The translations under genes and the position numbers were made by a program. From Nocardiopsis algeriensis (GTDB lineage: Bacteria; Actinomycetota; Actinomycetes; Streptosporangiales; Streptosporangiaceae), in NCBI RefSeq assembly GCF_014203695.1, contig NZ_JACHJO010000004.1:124001-188000 (forward strand): a stretch of DNA of 64,000 nucleotides, given 5' to 3'. How positions within the stretch are numbered: the first letter of the stretch is position 1; the number at the start of each line of letters is the position of its first letter. Under the pieces are notes generated by a model. That model did no database searches and had not been told where the DNA came from. It saw only the letters and a program-made list of their open reading frames with translations. Positions 1 through 9,199 of the stretch are shown piece by piece.

Positions 1-1053
1 GCCGTCTCCCCCGACTTCCCCGCCTGGCCCGGACCCGCGGACGGCACCGTCCTGGAATGCGACATGCCAGGGCGTCCCAACAGCCGGGACCGGGAGGAGG
101 ACCTCCTGTGCACCTACCTGAGCGGAAGGAAGACCCCTGTCGGCCCGGGCACCCTTCTGAGCGAAGCCAACACGGCCCGTGTGTGGACGGCTCTGACCAA
201 CATGGGGACCGCCGTGCCCCGTGATGTGCGCGAGCGTTTCTCCGTCCTGTTGAAGGAGATCGCCCGATCCCCGGGAAGCGCCCTGTCCGACTACACCGCT
301 GCGGCTTCCTCCCCGGTCTCGGCGGTGTGGGCCCTCATCCTGTGCGGAGCGGCGAGCACCCTGCCCGAAGCGCATCCCGGCGAGGGCGAGCTGACCGCCC
401 TGTGGGAGCGCAACCCTGTGGCGGCGGTCCTGCTGTCACGGAACGCGATCAGGATGACGCCTCCGGACGCTTCGGGCAGCACGGTTCCCGAAGCGGTGAT
501 GAGGCGGTGCGGGAGCGCCGCCGAGCCCCTGCTCAGCGGCCTGCCCAGGCCGCTCGCACCGCAAGCACCCGGCGAACGCACCGGTGCGACCCCGACCAAG
601 CGGGAACTGGCCGATGCGCTGCGCTGCTCACCGGGGTCCCGGATCGGCTTTCTCGACCCGGCCGCAGAACAGCTCGCGGTGGAGCGCGCCGCCCGCCTCG
701 ACACCTCCCTGATCGGAGCACTGGCCGAGCAGGGCGCGGACGTGTTCCGCAGGGTCCACGGCATGTGTGCCCGCCAGGACACACGCTCGGCCAAGGTCCT
801 CACCCAGCTGCTGGCCCACCGCAGCAGGCTCTGCCCCGAGCCCGCCCGCAAGCTCCCGGCGCTCTCCCTGGCCCTGGCGGTCAACGCCCGTATGAAGGCC
901 CGTCCGGAGCCGCCGACGGACAGCACCTACCTGGGCACCAGGTACCGGACGCTGTGGTCCGATCTCGCCCGGGCGCTGCCGGAGCTGGCCGCCGTCGACA
1001 TCGTGCTGGCCGAACTCACGTTGACCGGCCTCGAGCGGGCACAGCTGCACTAG
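1..1053 (+). CDS. Unrecognised protein, 5' end outside the window, upstream of DUF1998 helicase
   Basis: The frame is open from the first base of the window, so the gene is treated as truncated at its 5' end. An ATG at 64 has no clear ribosome-binding site. I do not recognise the roughly 350 visible residues: they are soluble, Ala/Leu/Arg-rich and probably mostly helical, with no signal peptide, membrane segment or catalytic motif that I can see. The stop lies only 12 nt before the start of the large helicase, with a GCAGGAAG ribosome-binding site in the gap, so the two are almost certainly co-transcribed. By position it is probably a partner or accessory subunit of the helicase. That role is inference from operon structure only. 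Confidence 0.6.
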   Translation, partial: AVSPDFPAWPGPADGTVLECDMPGRPNSRDREEDLLCTYLSGRKTPVGPGTLLSEANTARVWTALTNMGTAVPRDVRERFSVLLKEIARSPGSALSDYTAAASSPVSAVWALILCGAASTLPEAHPGEGELTALWERNPVAAVLLSRNAIRMTPPDASGSTVPEAVMRRCGSAAEPLLSGLPRPLAPQAPGERTGATPTKRELADALRCSPGSRIGFLDPAAEQLAVERAARLDTSLIGALAEQGADVFRRVHGMCARQDTRSAKVLTQLLAHRSRLCPEPARKLPALSLALAVNARMKARPEPPTDSTYLGTRYRTLWSDLARALPELAAVDIVLAELTLTGLERAQLH

Positions 1054-1065
1054 AAAGCAGGAAGC

Positions 1066-4000
1066 ATGACCACTCCAGTCAACGCGATCGACCCGCTCGG
1101 GGTCAGCGATCTGATCAGCACCACCTACCGGCGCTACCTGCGCTCGCTCATGCCGCTGCGCGATCCGGCGCTGGCCGAGGCGCTGCGGGAGCAGATCGAC
1201 ACCAGTCCCCTGCTGAGCAAGGGACCGCTGCTGGAGGCCACTCCGCCCTACGCCACCGGGGCCACTCCCGGGCAACTCGTCGAAGAAGGGGTGCTCTCCC
1301 CCGGGTTCGCCGCCCCCGGCGGGCCCCGCATCAGCCTCGACCGCCCTCTGTACGCCCACCAGGAAGCGGCGATCCGCAAGGCCCGGGCCGGACGCAACCT
1401 CGTCGTGGCCACCGGTACGGGTTCGGGAAAGACCGAGAGCTTCCTGGTGCCGATCCTCAACGCCCTGGAGGAGGAACGCGAGCAGGGCACCCTGGGGCCC
1501 GGAGTGCGGGCGGTCCTGCTCTACCCGATGAACGCGCTGGCCAACGACCAGCTCAAGCGGTTGCGCGAGGAACTGCTGGCTGCCAGCCCCCACATCACCT
1601 TCGGCCGCTACACGGGAGAGACCAGGAACACCGAGCGCGATGCCCTGGAGCAGTTCCGCAAGATGCACGGTACCGAGCCGCTGCCCAACGAGCTGATCAG
1701 CCGGGAGCAGATGCGCGAGAACCCACCGCACCTGCTGCTGACCAACTACGCGATGCTCGAGTACCTGCTGCTGCGCCCCGCCGACCTGGACCTGTTCGAG
1801 GGCGAGCACTCCGGGCACTGGAGGTTCATCGCCCTGGACGAGGCACACGTCTACGACGGTGCCAAGGCGGCCGAGATCGCCATGCTGCTGCGGCGCCTGC
1901 GCGACCGGGTCGCCCGCGGCCGGGAGCTGCAGTGCATCGCCACCAGCGCCACCGTCGGCGACGACCCCGCCAAGGTCACCGAGTTCGCCTCGAAACTGTT
2001 CGACGCGCCCTTCGAGTGGGACGGCGACGACCCCGATCGCCAAGACCTGGTGACCGCCACACGCCGGCTGCCACGGGACATTCCCTCCTGGGGCCCGCTT
2101 CCCGTGTCCGCCTACGGGGAGCTGACCGGGTCGGAGGATCCGGGGTCGGCCCTGCGCGGGGTGGCCGCCTTCCACGGTGTGGTGCCGGACGATCCGGCGG
2201 TGCTGCTGGCCGGGGAGGCGCGCATGCGTGCGATGCGCGAGGCCCTGGCGCAGGGGCCGCGCACGCTCGCGGACCTGGCCGCCGAGGTGTTCGCCGACGA
2301 GCCCGAACCGCTCGAACCCGTCGAGCAGATCCGTGTCCTGGCCGAGCTGGTGGCCCTGGGCAGCCGTGTCCGCGACGTCGGCGGCAGCCCCCTGCTGTCG
2401 GCGCGCTACCACTTGTTCACCCGGGCCACCGACGGGGCATTCGCGTGCCTGGACGACGAGCAGCCGCACGTGTCCCTGGCCAGACACGAGACCTGTGAGG
2501 GGTGCGGGTCTCCGGCGTTCGAGCTGGGCTCGTGCCGCCGCTGCGGGGACGTCTACCTGGTGGGCTCGGTTCGGCAGGAGGGGAACGGCCCCAAGCGGTT
2601 CCTCCCCCAGCAGTCCCCGCACGAGAAGCTGGTGTGGCTCCGGCTGGGGCCGGCCGTGGACGTCGTGGACGACGACGAGGAGACTCTGAGCGGGGAAGCG
2701 GCCAAGGTGACGCTGCACAGCGAGTACCTGTGCACGGCGTGCGGCACCCTCTCCGACAGTCCCCACGACGCGTGCATCCAGGGGTGCCCGGGGCGTTCCC
2801 TGCGTGAGGTGCAGCGGATCAGCTCCCGCGGCACCGTCACCGAGCGCTGCCTGAACTGCGGGGCACTGGGCAGGGACACGCTCCTGCGGTTCCAGAGCGG
2901 CAGCGAGGCGGCCGTGGCGGTGGTGGCCACCTCGCTGTACCAGTCGCTTCCCGAGGACCCCGATCCACGAACTGCGGACCAACCGGGGGGCGGGCGCAAG
3001 CTGCTGATGTTCAGCGACAGCCGCCAGACGGCGGCGTTCTTCGCCCCCTACCTCGGCAACACCTACAAGGGCCTGTTCCAGCGCCGGCTCATCGTGCAGG
3101 GGATGCAGAAGCGCGGCGAGATCGAGGGCGGCCTGGCGGTGAAGGACGTCATCAACGACACGGTGAAGGCCGCCACCCGGGCCGAGTACTTCAAGGACCG
3201 CACCTCGAACCTGGAGAAGCTCACCGAGGTCGGACCGTGGGTGATGAGCGAGCTGGTCTCCAGCCGCGACCGCCAGAGCCTGGAAGGGCGGGGGCTGATC
3301 CGGGTCGAGCTGATGCGGCCGCACGGCGTGGAGGTGCCCCGGGCGTTCACCGACATGCTCGGCCTGTCCGAGGACGAGGCGTGGAACCTGTTCGGGGAGC
3401 TGATGCGCAGCGCCCGCCAGCAGGGGGTGCTCACCATGCCCGACGACGTGCCGGCCGACCACGAGGACTTCGCGCCCAGGCGCGGTCCGATCGCCATGCG
3501 CGAGGTCGGCTCCGATGCCAAGCGCAAGGTACTCAGCTGGTCGCCGACCGGGCGGACCAACGGCCGCCTCAACTACATGGAGCGACTCCTCGCCCGGATC
3601 GGTGCCCAGGTGGAGCCGCGCCTCGTGCTGCAGAAGGTGTGGGAGTTTCTGCACGGCATCGACAACGGCTGGCTGGCCTACCGGGACGACCGCACGCTGG
3701 GACGTGTCCGCCAGGTGGACCACGAGTACTTGAGGATTTTCCTCGTCGGCCCGGAGGAGACGCTGTTCCGGTGCGGCTCCTGTCGGCGCCTGCACTCGGT
3801 GTCGGTGCGCGGCGTGTGCACGACCGTCAACTGCGACGGCACGCTGGCCCCTGTCGCGGCCGGGGAGCTCGACCGGGAGGGCGACCACTACCGGGCCCTC
3901 TACCAGGAGCTGTCGCCCGTTCCGCTGCGCGCCGAGGAGCACACCGCCCAGTGGTCCTCCGAGAAGGCCGCGGAAGTGCAGCAGAAGTTCGTCGCGGGTT

Positions 4001-5757
4001 CGGTCAACGCGCTGTCGTGCTCCACCACCTTCGAGCTGGGCGTGGACGTGGGCGAGCTCCAGACGGTGCTGATGCGCAACATGCCGCCCACCACCGCCAA
4101 CTACGTGCAGCGGGCCGGGCGTGCGGGGCGCCGGGCCGCCTCCGCCGCTCTGGTGGTCACCCACGCGCAGCGCCGCTCGCACGACATGTTCCGCTACCAG
4201 GAGCCGGAACAGATGATCAGCGGGACGATGCCCACCCCCTATGTCCCGCTGACCAACGAGAGGATCGACCGCAGGCACGCGCACTCGGTGGCCCTGGCCG
4301 CGTTCTTCCGGCACTGGGCCCTGGGCAGCGGTGAGACCTGGTCCAAGGTGGGTGACTTCTTCCACCCCAAGGGGGGCAACGCCCCGGTGCACCGGGTCGC
4401 CGAGTTCCTGGACCCGGTCCCCGAGGAGATCACCGGCGCGCTGCTGCGGATCCTTCCCGGAGAGGTGTCCGAGGAGCTGGGGGTGAAGGACGGGTCGTGG
4501 GTGGCCGTGCTCACCGACATGCTCGAGGACATCCGCAAGGAGGTCGTCAACGACATCGACCACCTCGACAAGCGCCGCCAGGAGGCCGCGGACAAGCAGC
4601 GGTACGGGCAGGCCCAGCAGTTCGCCAAGACCATCAAGACCATCCGCACGCGCGGCCTGCTGGGTTTCCTGGCCACACGCAACGTGCTGCCCAAGTACGG
4701 CTTCCCGGTGGACACCGTCGAGTTGCGCACCAGCCACACGGGCGACCCGGTGGGGGCGGAGCTGGAGCTGGCGCGGGACCTGTCCACGGCGATTCACGAG
4801 TACGCGCCCGGTGCCCAGGTGGTCGCCGGCGGCAAGCGGTGGACGTCGGCGGGGGTGTACCGGATGCCGGGCAAGGAGCTCGTGGAGTACCACTACCGGC
4901 TGTGCGAGACCTGCGGTCACTACGAGGACTCGACCGAGAAGCTGGAGCCGGCGTGTACCGCGTGCGGGAACGCGCCGAACAGAGCTCCGGGGATGTACAG
5001 CATTCCCGAGTTCGGGTTCGTCGCGGACAGCAAGACGCATACGGCGGGGACCACTCCCCCGGAACGGGTGTGGCGCGGGTTCACCCAGGTGCGGAACCTG
5101 GCCGCGGAGCCGGAGGAGTACACGTGGCCGACGGCGCGGGGCGGTCTGGCCCACTGCCAGGCCGGCAGCCGGGGGCAGCTGATCGTGGTCTCCGAGGGCC
5201 GGCACGGCGGCGGGTTCTACCTGTGCCGGTGGTGCGGATGGGGTGCCTCGGTCTCCTCCAACCGGGCTCCTGCGTCGCACAACAGGCCCCTCACGCAGCA
5301 GCCGTGCCAGGGGCGGCCGGAGAAGCGCTCCCTGGGCCACCAGTACGAGACGGACCTGCTGTCGGTGGCCTTCGGAGGGCCGCTGAACCTGGGTTCGGTG
5401 GACGACGAGGTGCGCCAGTCGCTGCTGTACGCGCTGCTGGAGGGGGCCTCGGCCGCGCTGGAGATCAGCCGCGACGACATCGATGGCACGGTGTTCCACA
5501 GCGAGCGCGGGCAGAAGAGCCTGGTGCTGTTCGACACCGTCCCCGGCGGGGCCGGGGGTGCCGTGCGGATCGCGCAGGGGTTCCCGGAGGTGCTGCGGGC
5601 CGCACACGCGCGTGTGAACGACTGCGACTGCGGTGTGGAGACCTCCTGCTATGGGTGCCTGCGCAACTACCGCAACCAGAACGTGCACGACCGGCTTCGG
5701 CGCAGGGACGCGCTGCAGGCTCTGGAGCTGCTGCTCGTGGAGTCTGACGCCGGGTGA
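1066..5757 (+). CDS. Large DEAD/DEAH-box helicase with C-terminal DUF1998-type zinc domain
   Basis: A 1563-aa superfamily 2 helicase. Walker A (ATGTGSGKT) is near residues 115-123 and the DEAH box near 258-261, followed by SAT (motif III). The second RecA lobe carries the STTFELGVDVG and QRAGRAGRR signatures (motifs V and VI). Paired cysteines near residue 477 and several later CxxC pairs suggest inserted zinc ribbons. The C-terminus has clustered cysteines from about residue 1520 (CDC...CYGC), typical of DUF1998. DUF1998 helicases include MrfA in DNA repair and the helicases of DISARM, Druantia and Dpd loci. At about twice MrfA length, with an upstream partner gene in an island with other defence candidates, a role in restricting foreign DNA is more likely than housekeeping repair, but this is inference. 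The start at 1066 is supported by GCAGGAAG. Confidence 0.85.
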   Translation: MTTPVNAIDPLGVSDLISTTYRRYLRSLMPLRDPALAEALREQIDTSPLLSKGPLLEATPPYATGATPGQLVEEGVLSPGFAAPGGPRISLDRPLYAHQEAAIRKARAGRNLVVATGTGSGKTESFLVPILNALEEEREQGTLGPGVRAVLLYPMNALANDQLKRLREELLAASPHITFGRYTGETRNTERDALEQFRKMHGTEPLPNELISREQMRENPPHLLLTNYAMLEYLLLRPADLDLFEGEHSGHWRFIALDEAHVYDGAKAAEIAMLLRRLRDRVARGRELQCIATSATVGDDPAKVTEFASKLFDAPFEWDGDDPDRQDLVTATRRLPRDIPSWGPLPVSAYGELTGSEDPGSALRGVAAFHGVVPDDPAVLLAGEARMRAMREALAQGPRTLADLAAEVFADEPEPLEPVEQIRVLAELVALGSRVRDVGGSPLLSARYHLFTRATDGAFACLDDEQPHVSLARHETCEGCGSPAFELGSCRRCGDVYLVGSVRQEGNGPKRFLPQQSPHEKLVWLRLGPAVDVVDDDEETLSGEAAKVTLHSEYLCTACGTLSDSPHDACIQGCPGRSLREVQRISSRGTVTERCLNCGALGRDTLLRFQSGSEAAVAVVATSLYQSLPEDPDPRTADQPGGGRKLLMFSDSRQTAAFFAPYLGNTYKGLFQRRLIVQGMQKRGEIEGGLAVKDVINDTVKAATRAEYFKDRTSNLEKLTEVGPWVMSELVSSRDRQSLEGRGLIRVELMRPHGVEVPRAFTDMLGLSEDEAWNLFGELMRSARQQGVLTMPDDVPADHEDFAPRRGPIAMREVGSDAKRKVLSWSPTGRTNGRLNYMERLLARIGAQVEPRLVLQKVWEFLHGIDNGWLAYRDDRTLGRVRQVDHEYLRIFLVGPEETLFRCGSCRRLHSVSVRGVCTTVNCDGTLAPVAAGELDREGDHYRALYQELSPVPLRAEEHTAQWSSEKAAEVQQKFVAGSVNALSCSTTFELGVDVGELQTVLMRNMPPTTANYVQRAGRAGRRAASAALVVTHAQRRSHDMFRYQEPEQMISGTMPTPYVPLTNERIDRRHAHSVALAAFFRHWALGSGETWSKVGDFFHPKGGNAPVHRVAEFLDPVPEEITGALLRILPGEVSEELGVKDGSWVAVLTDMLEDIRKEVVNDIDHLDKRRQEAADKQRYGQAQQFAKTIKTIRTRGLLGFLATRNVLPKYGFPVDTVELRTSHTGDPVGAELELARDLSTAIHEYAPGAQVVAGGKRWTSAGVYRMPGKELVEYHYRLCETCGHYEDSTEKLEPACTACGNAPNRAPGMYSIPEFGFVADSKTHTAGTTPPERVWRGFTQVRNLAAEPEEYTWPTARGGLAHCQAGSRGQLIVVSEGRHGGGFYLCRWCGWGASVSSNRAPASHNRPLTQQPCQGRPEKRSLGHQYETDLLSVAFGGPLNLGSVDDEVRQSLLYALLEGASAALEISRDDIDGTVFHSERGQKSLVLFDTVPGGAGGAVRIAQGFPEVLRAAHARVNDCDCGVETSCYGCLRNYRNQNVHDRLRRRDALQALELLLVESDAG

Positions 5758-5790
5758 GGAGAAGAGACGGCGCCAGCCCGGCAGGGTGAC

Positions 5791-5842
5791 GAACGGGGGC
5801 AGCCCCGGCGAGACGGCTCTCTTGCCGGGGCTGCCCCCGTTC
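5791..5842 (+). terminator. Strong hairpin terminator after the helicase
   Basis: A perfect 19-bp inverted repeat (arms 5791-5809 and 5824-5842, 14-nt loop) lies 34 nt after the helicase stop and is followed by TTC-rich sequence. Its position and strength fit transcription termination of the helicase operon. Confidence 0.75.
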
Positions 5843-6078
5843 TTCACGGTGTTCGCGTTTCCCGGATGGCGGGAGGCGATCGGTGCCCGGGAGGGGTCCG
5901 TGCGCACCGCTGTCGTGGCGACCGTGGTCCACACTGTCTTCTGCACGGCCGCGGTACCGGTCTCCCAGCGGGTTCGCCCGGTGGAACCGCGGTGCGAGGT
6001 GGGCCCAAAGGGGCCGAGCACCGGCAGGAGCTGGACCCGGAAGCCGATCGCGGTCACGAAGACGATCGAGGAGAAGAC

Positions 6079-6483
6079 GTGAACGAGCGTGCCGACCACA
6101 CCGGATACATACGCGCCGTCATCGCCCACCTGGCCGAAGACGACGTACGCGTCACCAAAACCAGCATCGGCACCACCAGCGGGCTGAGGTGGGCCCAGCT
6201 GGACCTGGAGCCGGAGGACTGCCCTCGCCTGACCGACGGAGAGACGCACTACGTCGTGTCCTGGGACGAGGAGGAGGGATGGGGGGTCTGCGCTGCGCTG
6301 GAGCGCGGAGGCCGGTCAGAGATCTACCACCACGGATTGCGCGTCGACCCACCGGCAGCCACCGCCGCACTGTGGGTGCTGGGCAACACGCTGGAGTTCT
6401 ATCCCCCGCGCGAAGACGGCCCGTTCCGGCACCGCACCGACGCTTCCCCTGAGTTGGAGAAGTTCCTTGCCGACTTCTCCTGA
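6079..6483 (+). CDS. Small acidic hypothetical protein, DUF6292-like
   Basis: A 134-aa acidic protein. The GTG at 6079 is chosen over upstream in-frame codons because a GAGGAGAAG ribosome-binding site sits just before it and residue similarity to related proteins begins here. It has an N-terminal helix (GYIRAVIAHL), a central VVSWDEEEGWGV strand and a Pro-rich end. This arrangement resembles the actinobacterial DUF6292 family of unknown function, often found in accessory regions; the family assignment is from memory of the pattern and tentative. There is no catalytic motif. It is followed by another small gene on the same strand. Confidence 0.6.
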   Translation: MNERADHTGYIRAVIAHLAEDDVRVTKTSIGTTSGLRWAQLDLEPEDCPRLTDGETHYVVSWDEEEGWGVCAALERGGRSEIYHHGLRVDPPAATAALWVLGNTLEFYPPREDGPFRHRTDASPELEKFLADFS

Positions 6484-6630
6484 CCCCCTCGCCAGGATCA
6501 CCCCCGTATCCACCGCTGGCCCCGTGGAACGCGCCCGCGCCGGCCTGGTGCCGCTGGTAAGGCCGTCGGCCCGTCCCTGCGCCGACCTGCACCCCGACAT
6601 CGACGATCCCACGACAATCCAGGAGTAGGT

Positions 6631-6891
6631 GTGACCGACCCTTACCGGACCACGCACGAGACGACGATCGCCTACGACTCCCTCAAAGACACCGCCAACG
6701 CCCTCCAGGCCCGCTACATCGCTCTGTCCCGCGCCGCGACCGGGGATCCCGATCAGCAGCAGGCCTGGAACAGGCGGATACTGGCGGTGCGCGACGCGGT
6801 ATCCGGTGTGGACCCCGACGACAGGGAGGCGATCACCGCCCTGGCACAGAACCTCGGGCGCCGGCTGCGCGAGCTGAAGGGCACCGGCTGA
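6631..6891 (+). CDS. Small helical hypothetical protein
   Basis: An 86-aa protein starting at GTG 6631 with AGGAG five to six bases upstream. It is predicted to be almost entirely helical, with charged, evenly spaced Leu/Ala/Arg residues and no membrane segment. It follows the DUF6292-like gene by about 150 nt on the same strand. I do not recognise the family. The codon usage and ribosome-binding site support a real gene. Confidence 0.5.
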   Translation: MTDPYRTTHETTIAYDSLKDTANALQARYIALSRAATGDPDQQQAWNRRILAVRDAVSGVDPDDREAITALAQNLGRRLRELKGTG

Positions 6892-7020
6892 AGGACTCCG
6901 ACGTCCACCTGGACGACGAGCGGCTCGACCACGTCTTCGACCGGCCCACTGGCCCCTGGACCGTTCCCCGACGGTGCGGTCGTCGACACCGAGATCCAGC
7001 AGGCTTCGGCGTTGCTGTAG

Positions 7021-7200
7021 CCCTGCTTCATGGGCCGCAGGTATGCCGCTCGTCAAGCGGCGATTTTCTTGCGGCCCTGTGGTGCTCGGTCCTTGCGATG
7101 CTCGAAGTGCATCGCGCCCCTTCGTCTGGAGTGTTGCAACCACCACTAGAACCCAAGAAGGGCAGGACCCCGCATCTTCGGCTTCCATAGGACTCTGTTG
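7021..7200. mobile_element. Possible insertion-sequence end fragment
   Basis: This 180-bp stretch is less GC-rich than its neighbours and has no intact gene. It contains a TTGCAACCACCACTAG segment of the kind found at insertion-sequence ends, and it directly precedes the truncated TPR gene. I cannot identify the family or both ends, so it is listed only as a likely scar of a mobile element. Confidence 0.25.
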
Positions 7201-7240
7201 CGCGACCAGATCGGAATGAAACGGCCCTGGAGCGGACGAG

Positions 7241-7435
7241 ATGGCGGCCTTTGGGCCCGAGGACGCGCGGACGCTGGAGCTGCGGCACCAGATCGGAATG
7301 CTGGAGCTGGGCGCGGGCCGCCGGGAGGAGGCCGAGGCGACCCTGCGGGAGCTGCGCGGCGACCTGGTGCGGCTGCACGGCGTGCGGCACCCGGCGGTGG
7401 GCCAGATCGACGGGCTGTTGGCGGGGAAGGGCTGA
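7241..7435 (+). pseudogene. C-terminal fragment of a tetratricopeptide-repeat protein
   Basis: The 64-codon frame encodes a recognisable C-terminal TPR unit (GPEDARTLELRHQIGMLELG...HGVRHPAV). The pattern matches the last repeats of actinobacterial TPR proteins and TPR-bearing kinases, which are normally several hundred residues long. No upstream repeats or kinase domain are present. A 14-bp echo (ACCAGATCGGAATG) at 7204 and again at 7288 suggests a previous repeat was cut away. It is most likely a remnant left by insertion-sequence activity just upstream and probably non-functional. Confidence 0.55.
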
Positions 7436-7640
7436 GCCCTCCCCGTCCGGGGCCGGGGTTCCCGGCTCGCGCCGCCCGGTCGCTCGGTGGATGTTCGGGT
7501 TCGGTGGCGGTGAGGCGGCCGGTGCCGTCGTTCGTGGTGGAGGCGTCGGCGCCGGCGTCACAGAGCAGCCGGGCCCGCCCGCCTGAGCGAGCCCGGTCGG
7601 TCGGGTGCCGCCGTCCTCGCCGGACGGACGGCCGTGAAAC

Positions 7641-8390
7641 TCAGATCTGGTTCATGCCGCCGTCGACGTACAAGCTCGAACCGGTGATGAAGCTGCTCTG
7701 TTCGGAAGCGAGGAAGGCCACGGCGGCCGCGATCTCCTCGGGTTGTCCGAGTCGGCCCAGCGGCACCTGCGCGGCCAGCTGCTGCCTGAAGCCGGCGGCC
7801 TGTTCCGCGTCGGGAGCGAGCCCCGACAGGCCGGGGGTGTCGGTCGGGCCGGGGGTGACGGTGTTGACCCGGATGCCGCGTCCCTTGAGTTCGTTGGCCC
7901 AAGTACGGGAGAACGAGCGGGTGGCGGCCTTGGCCGCGGCGTAGGCACCGAACGCCTCCACACCGGAGTCGGCGTTGGTGGAGCCGTTCAGAATCACCGA
8001 GGCGCCGTCGTTGAGAAGCGGCAGCGCTTTCTGGACGGTGAACAGCGTACCTCGGACGTTGATGCCGAAGAGGGCGTCGAAGTGCTCCTCGGTGGTCTGC
8101 TCAAGTCGTGCGAACTCGGCGATGGAGGCGTTCGCGAACAGTACGTCCAGGCCGTGTCCTCGGTTGCGGACCGTCTCGTAGACGCGGTCCAGGTCGTCCG
8201 GGTTCGAGACATCGCCGATCACCGGGGTGGCCGCCGGACCGATCTCTTTGGCGGCTGCTTCGAGTTCGGTCCTGCGTCGGCCGGTGATGAACACGTGTGC
8301 GCCTTCGGCAGCCAGCCGTACGGCACTGGCCAGGCCGATCCCGCTGCTTCCGCCGGTGATCAGTGCGGTCTTGCCTTCGAGCAGGCCCAT
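7641..8390 (-). CDS. Short-chain dehydrogenase/reductase (SDR family)
   Basis: A 249-aa classical SDR predicted to be an NAD(P)-dependent oxidoreductase acting in the cytoplasm. The Rossmann motif TGGSSGIG is at residues 12-19, the NAS variant of the NAG motif near 87, Asn111, Ser137 and the YxxxK pair Tyr150/Lys154. The C-terminal GSSLYVDGG motif is complete, so the enzyme looks active. It is divergently transcribed from a TetR regulator with two palindromes in the 94-bp gap, a common arrangement in which the regulator represses the SDR and itself. The substrate is unknown; this subfamily is usually induced by small electrophilic or aromatic compounds. Confidence 0.88.
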   Translation of the reverse strand: MGLLEGKTALITGGSSGIGLASAVRLAAEGAHVFITGRRRTELEAAAKEIGPAATPVIGDVSNPDDLDRVYETVRNRGHGLDVLFANASIAEFARLEQTTEEHFDALFGINVRGTLFTVQKALPLLNDGASVILNGSTNADSGVEAFGAYAAAKAATRSFSRTWANELKGRGIRVNTVTPGPTDTPGLSGLAPDAEQAAGFRQQLAAQVPLGRLGQPEEIAAAVAFLASEQSSFITGSSLYVDGGMNQI

Positions 8391-8410
8391 GTCGACAACT
8401 CCTGTTGTTT

Positions 8411-8430
8411 TCTGTAGCGATCGCTACAGA
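8411..8430. promoter_or_regulatory. Operator 1, perfect 20-bp palindrome
   Basis: TCTGTAGCGATCGCTACAGA is a perfect palindrome 21 nt upstream of the SDR start, in the gap shared with the divergent tetR gene. Size and position fit a TetR-dimer operator; binding is inferred. Confidence 0.65.
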
Positions 8431-8445
8431 AATAGAACAGTAGCA

Positions 8446-8469
8446 CTTCTGTATGGATTGGTACAGAAG
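8446..8469. promoter_or_regulatory. Operator 2, inverted repeat before tetR
   Basis: CTTCTGTA and TACAGAAG half-sites are separated by 8 bp and lie 16 nt before the tetR start. They share the CTGTA/TACAG core with the palindrome at 8411-8430, which points to the same regulator and autoregulation. Confidence 0.6.
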
Positions 8470-8484
8470 AGGTAGAGTGCCGGT

Positions 8485-9093
8485 ATGAGGACCAGGCAGA
8501 ACGGCCGTACGGGTCGGCCCCGAGGATTCGACACCGACGAGGCCCTGGAGCGGGCCATGCTGGTCTTCTGGGAGCGCGGTTACGAGGGCGCCAGCCTGGC
8601 CGACCTGACCGGCGCGATGGGGATCTCCGCCACCAGCATGTACGCGGCCTTCGGCAACAAAGAGGAGCTGTTCCGCAAGGCCCTGGAACGCTACACCGAA
8701 GGCCCGGGCGCCTACCTGTCCCAGGCACTGGAGGAGCCGACCGCCCTCGCAGTCGCCACCGCGATTCTGACCGGCGCCGTCCGCACCACCACCCGCCCCG
8801 CCCACCCCCACGGGTGCATGGGCGTCCAGAGCGCGCTGACCACCGGCGACTCCGGGCGTGAGGTCCGCGACCTTCTCGCTGCCTGGCGCAACAACGGCTG
8901 CTCACGCGTCCGGGAACGGTTCCAGCGGGCCGTCGACGAGGGTGATCTGCCTCCCCAGGCCGACCCGGCCCTGCTGGCCCGCTACGTCGCCACCCTGGTG
9001 TTCGGCATCGCCGTGCAGGCCGCGAGTGGTGTCGGTCGCGACGAGCTCCAGGAGATGGCCGACGCCGCCCTGCGCAACTGGCCACTCTCCTGA
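8485..9093 (+). CDS. TetR/AcrR-family transcriptional regulator
   Basis: A 202-aa TetR-type repressor. The N-terminal helix-turn-helix spans about residues 20-65 (ALERAMLVFWERGYEGASLADL... followed by the ATSMYAAFGNKEELF recognition-helix region). The rest is a helical ligand-binding and dimerisation domain. It is divergent from the SDR, and the two inverted repeats between them are the probable binding sites. An AGAGGTAGAG ribosome-binding region precedes the ATG. The inducer is unknown. Confidence 0.88.
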   Translation: MRTRQNGRTGRPRGFDTDEALERAMLVFWERGYEGASLADLTGAMGISATSMYAAFGNKEELFRKALERYTEGPGAYLSQALEEPTALAVATAILTGAVRTTTRPAHPHGCMGVQSALTTGDSGREVRDLLAAWRNNGCSRVRERFQRAVDEGDLPPQADPALLARYVATLVFGIAVQAASGVGRDELQEMADAALRNWPLS

Positions 9094-9199
9094 GAACCCC
9101 GGCAGCGGTGGGAGGCGGTCCCGCACCGGCCCTGTCGGCTTGGGCCCCCTGTGCAGAGGAGCAGCACGGAAGCAGATGACGACCGGTGCTGACACACCG

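Noticed and set aside
628-6249. A 1873-codon open frame on the minus strand
   Set aside because: It is antisense to the helicase, whose motifs are unmistakable. Very long antisense frames are expected at this GC content, and its translation is low-complexity with no family features.
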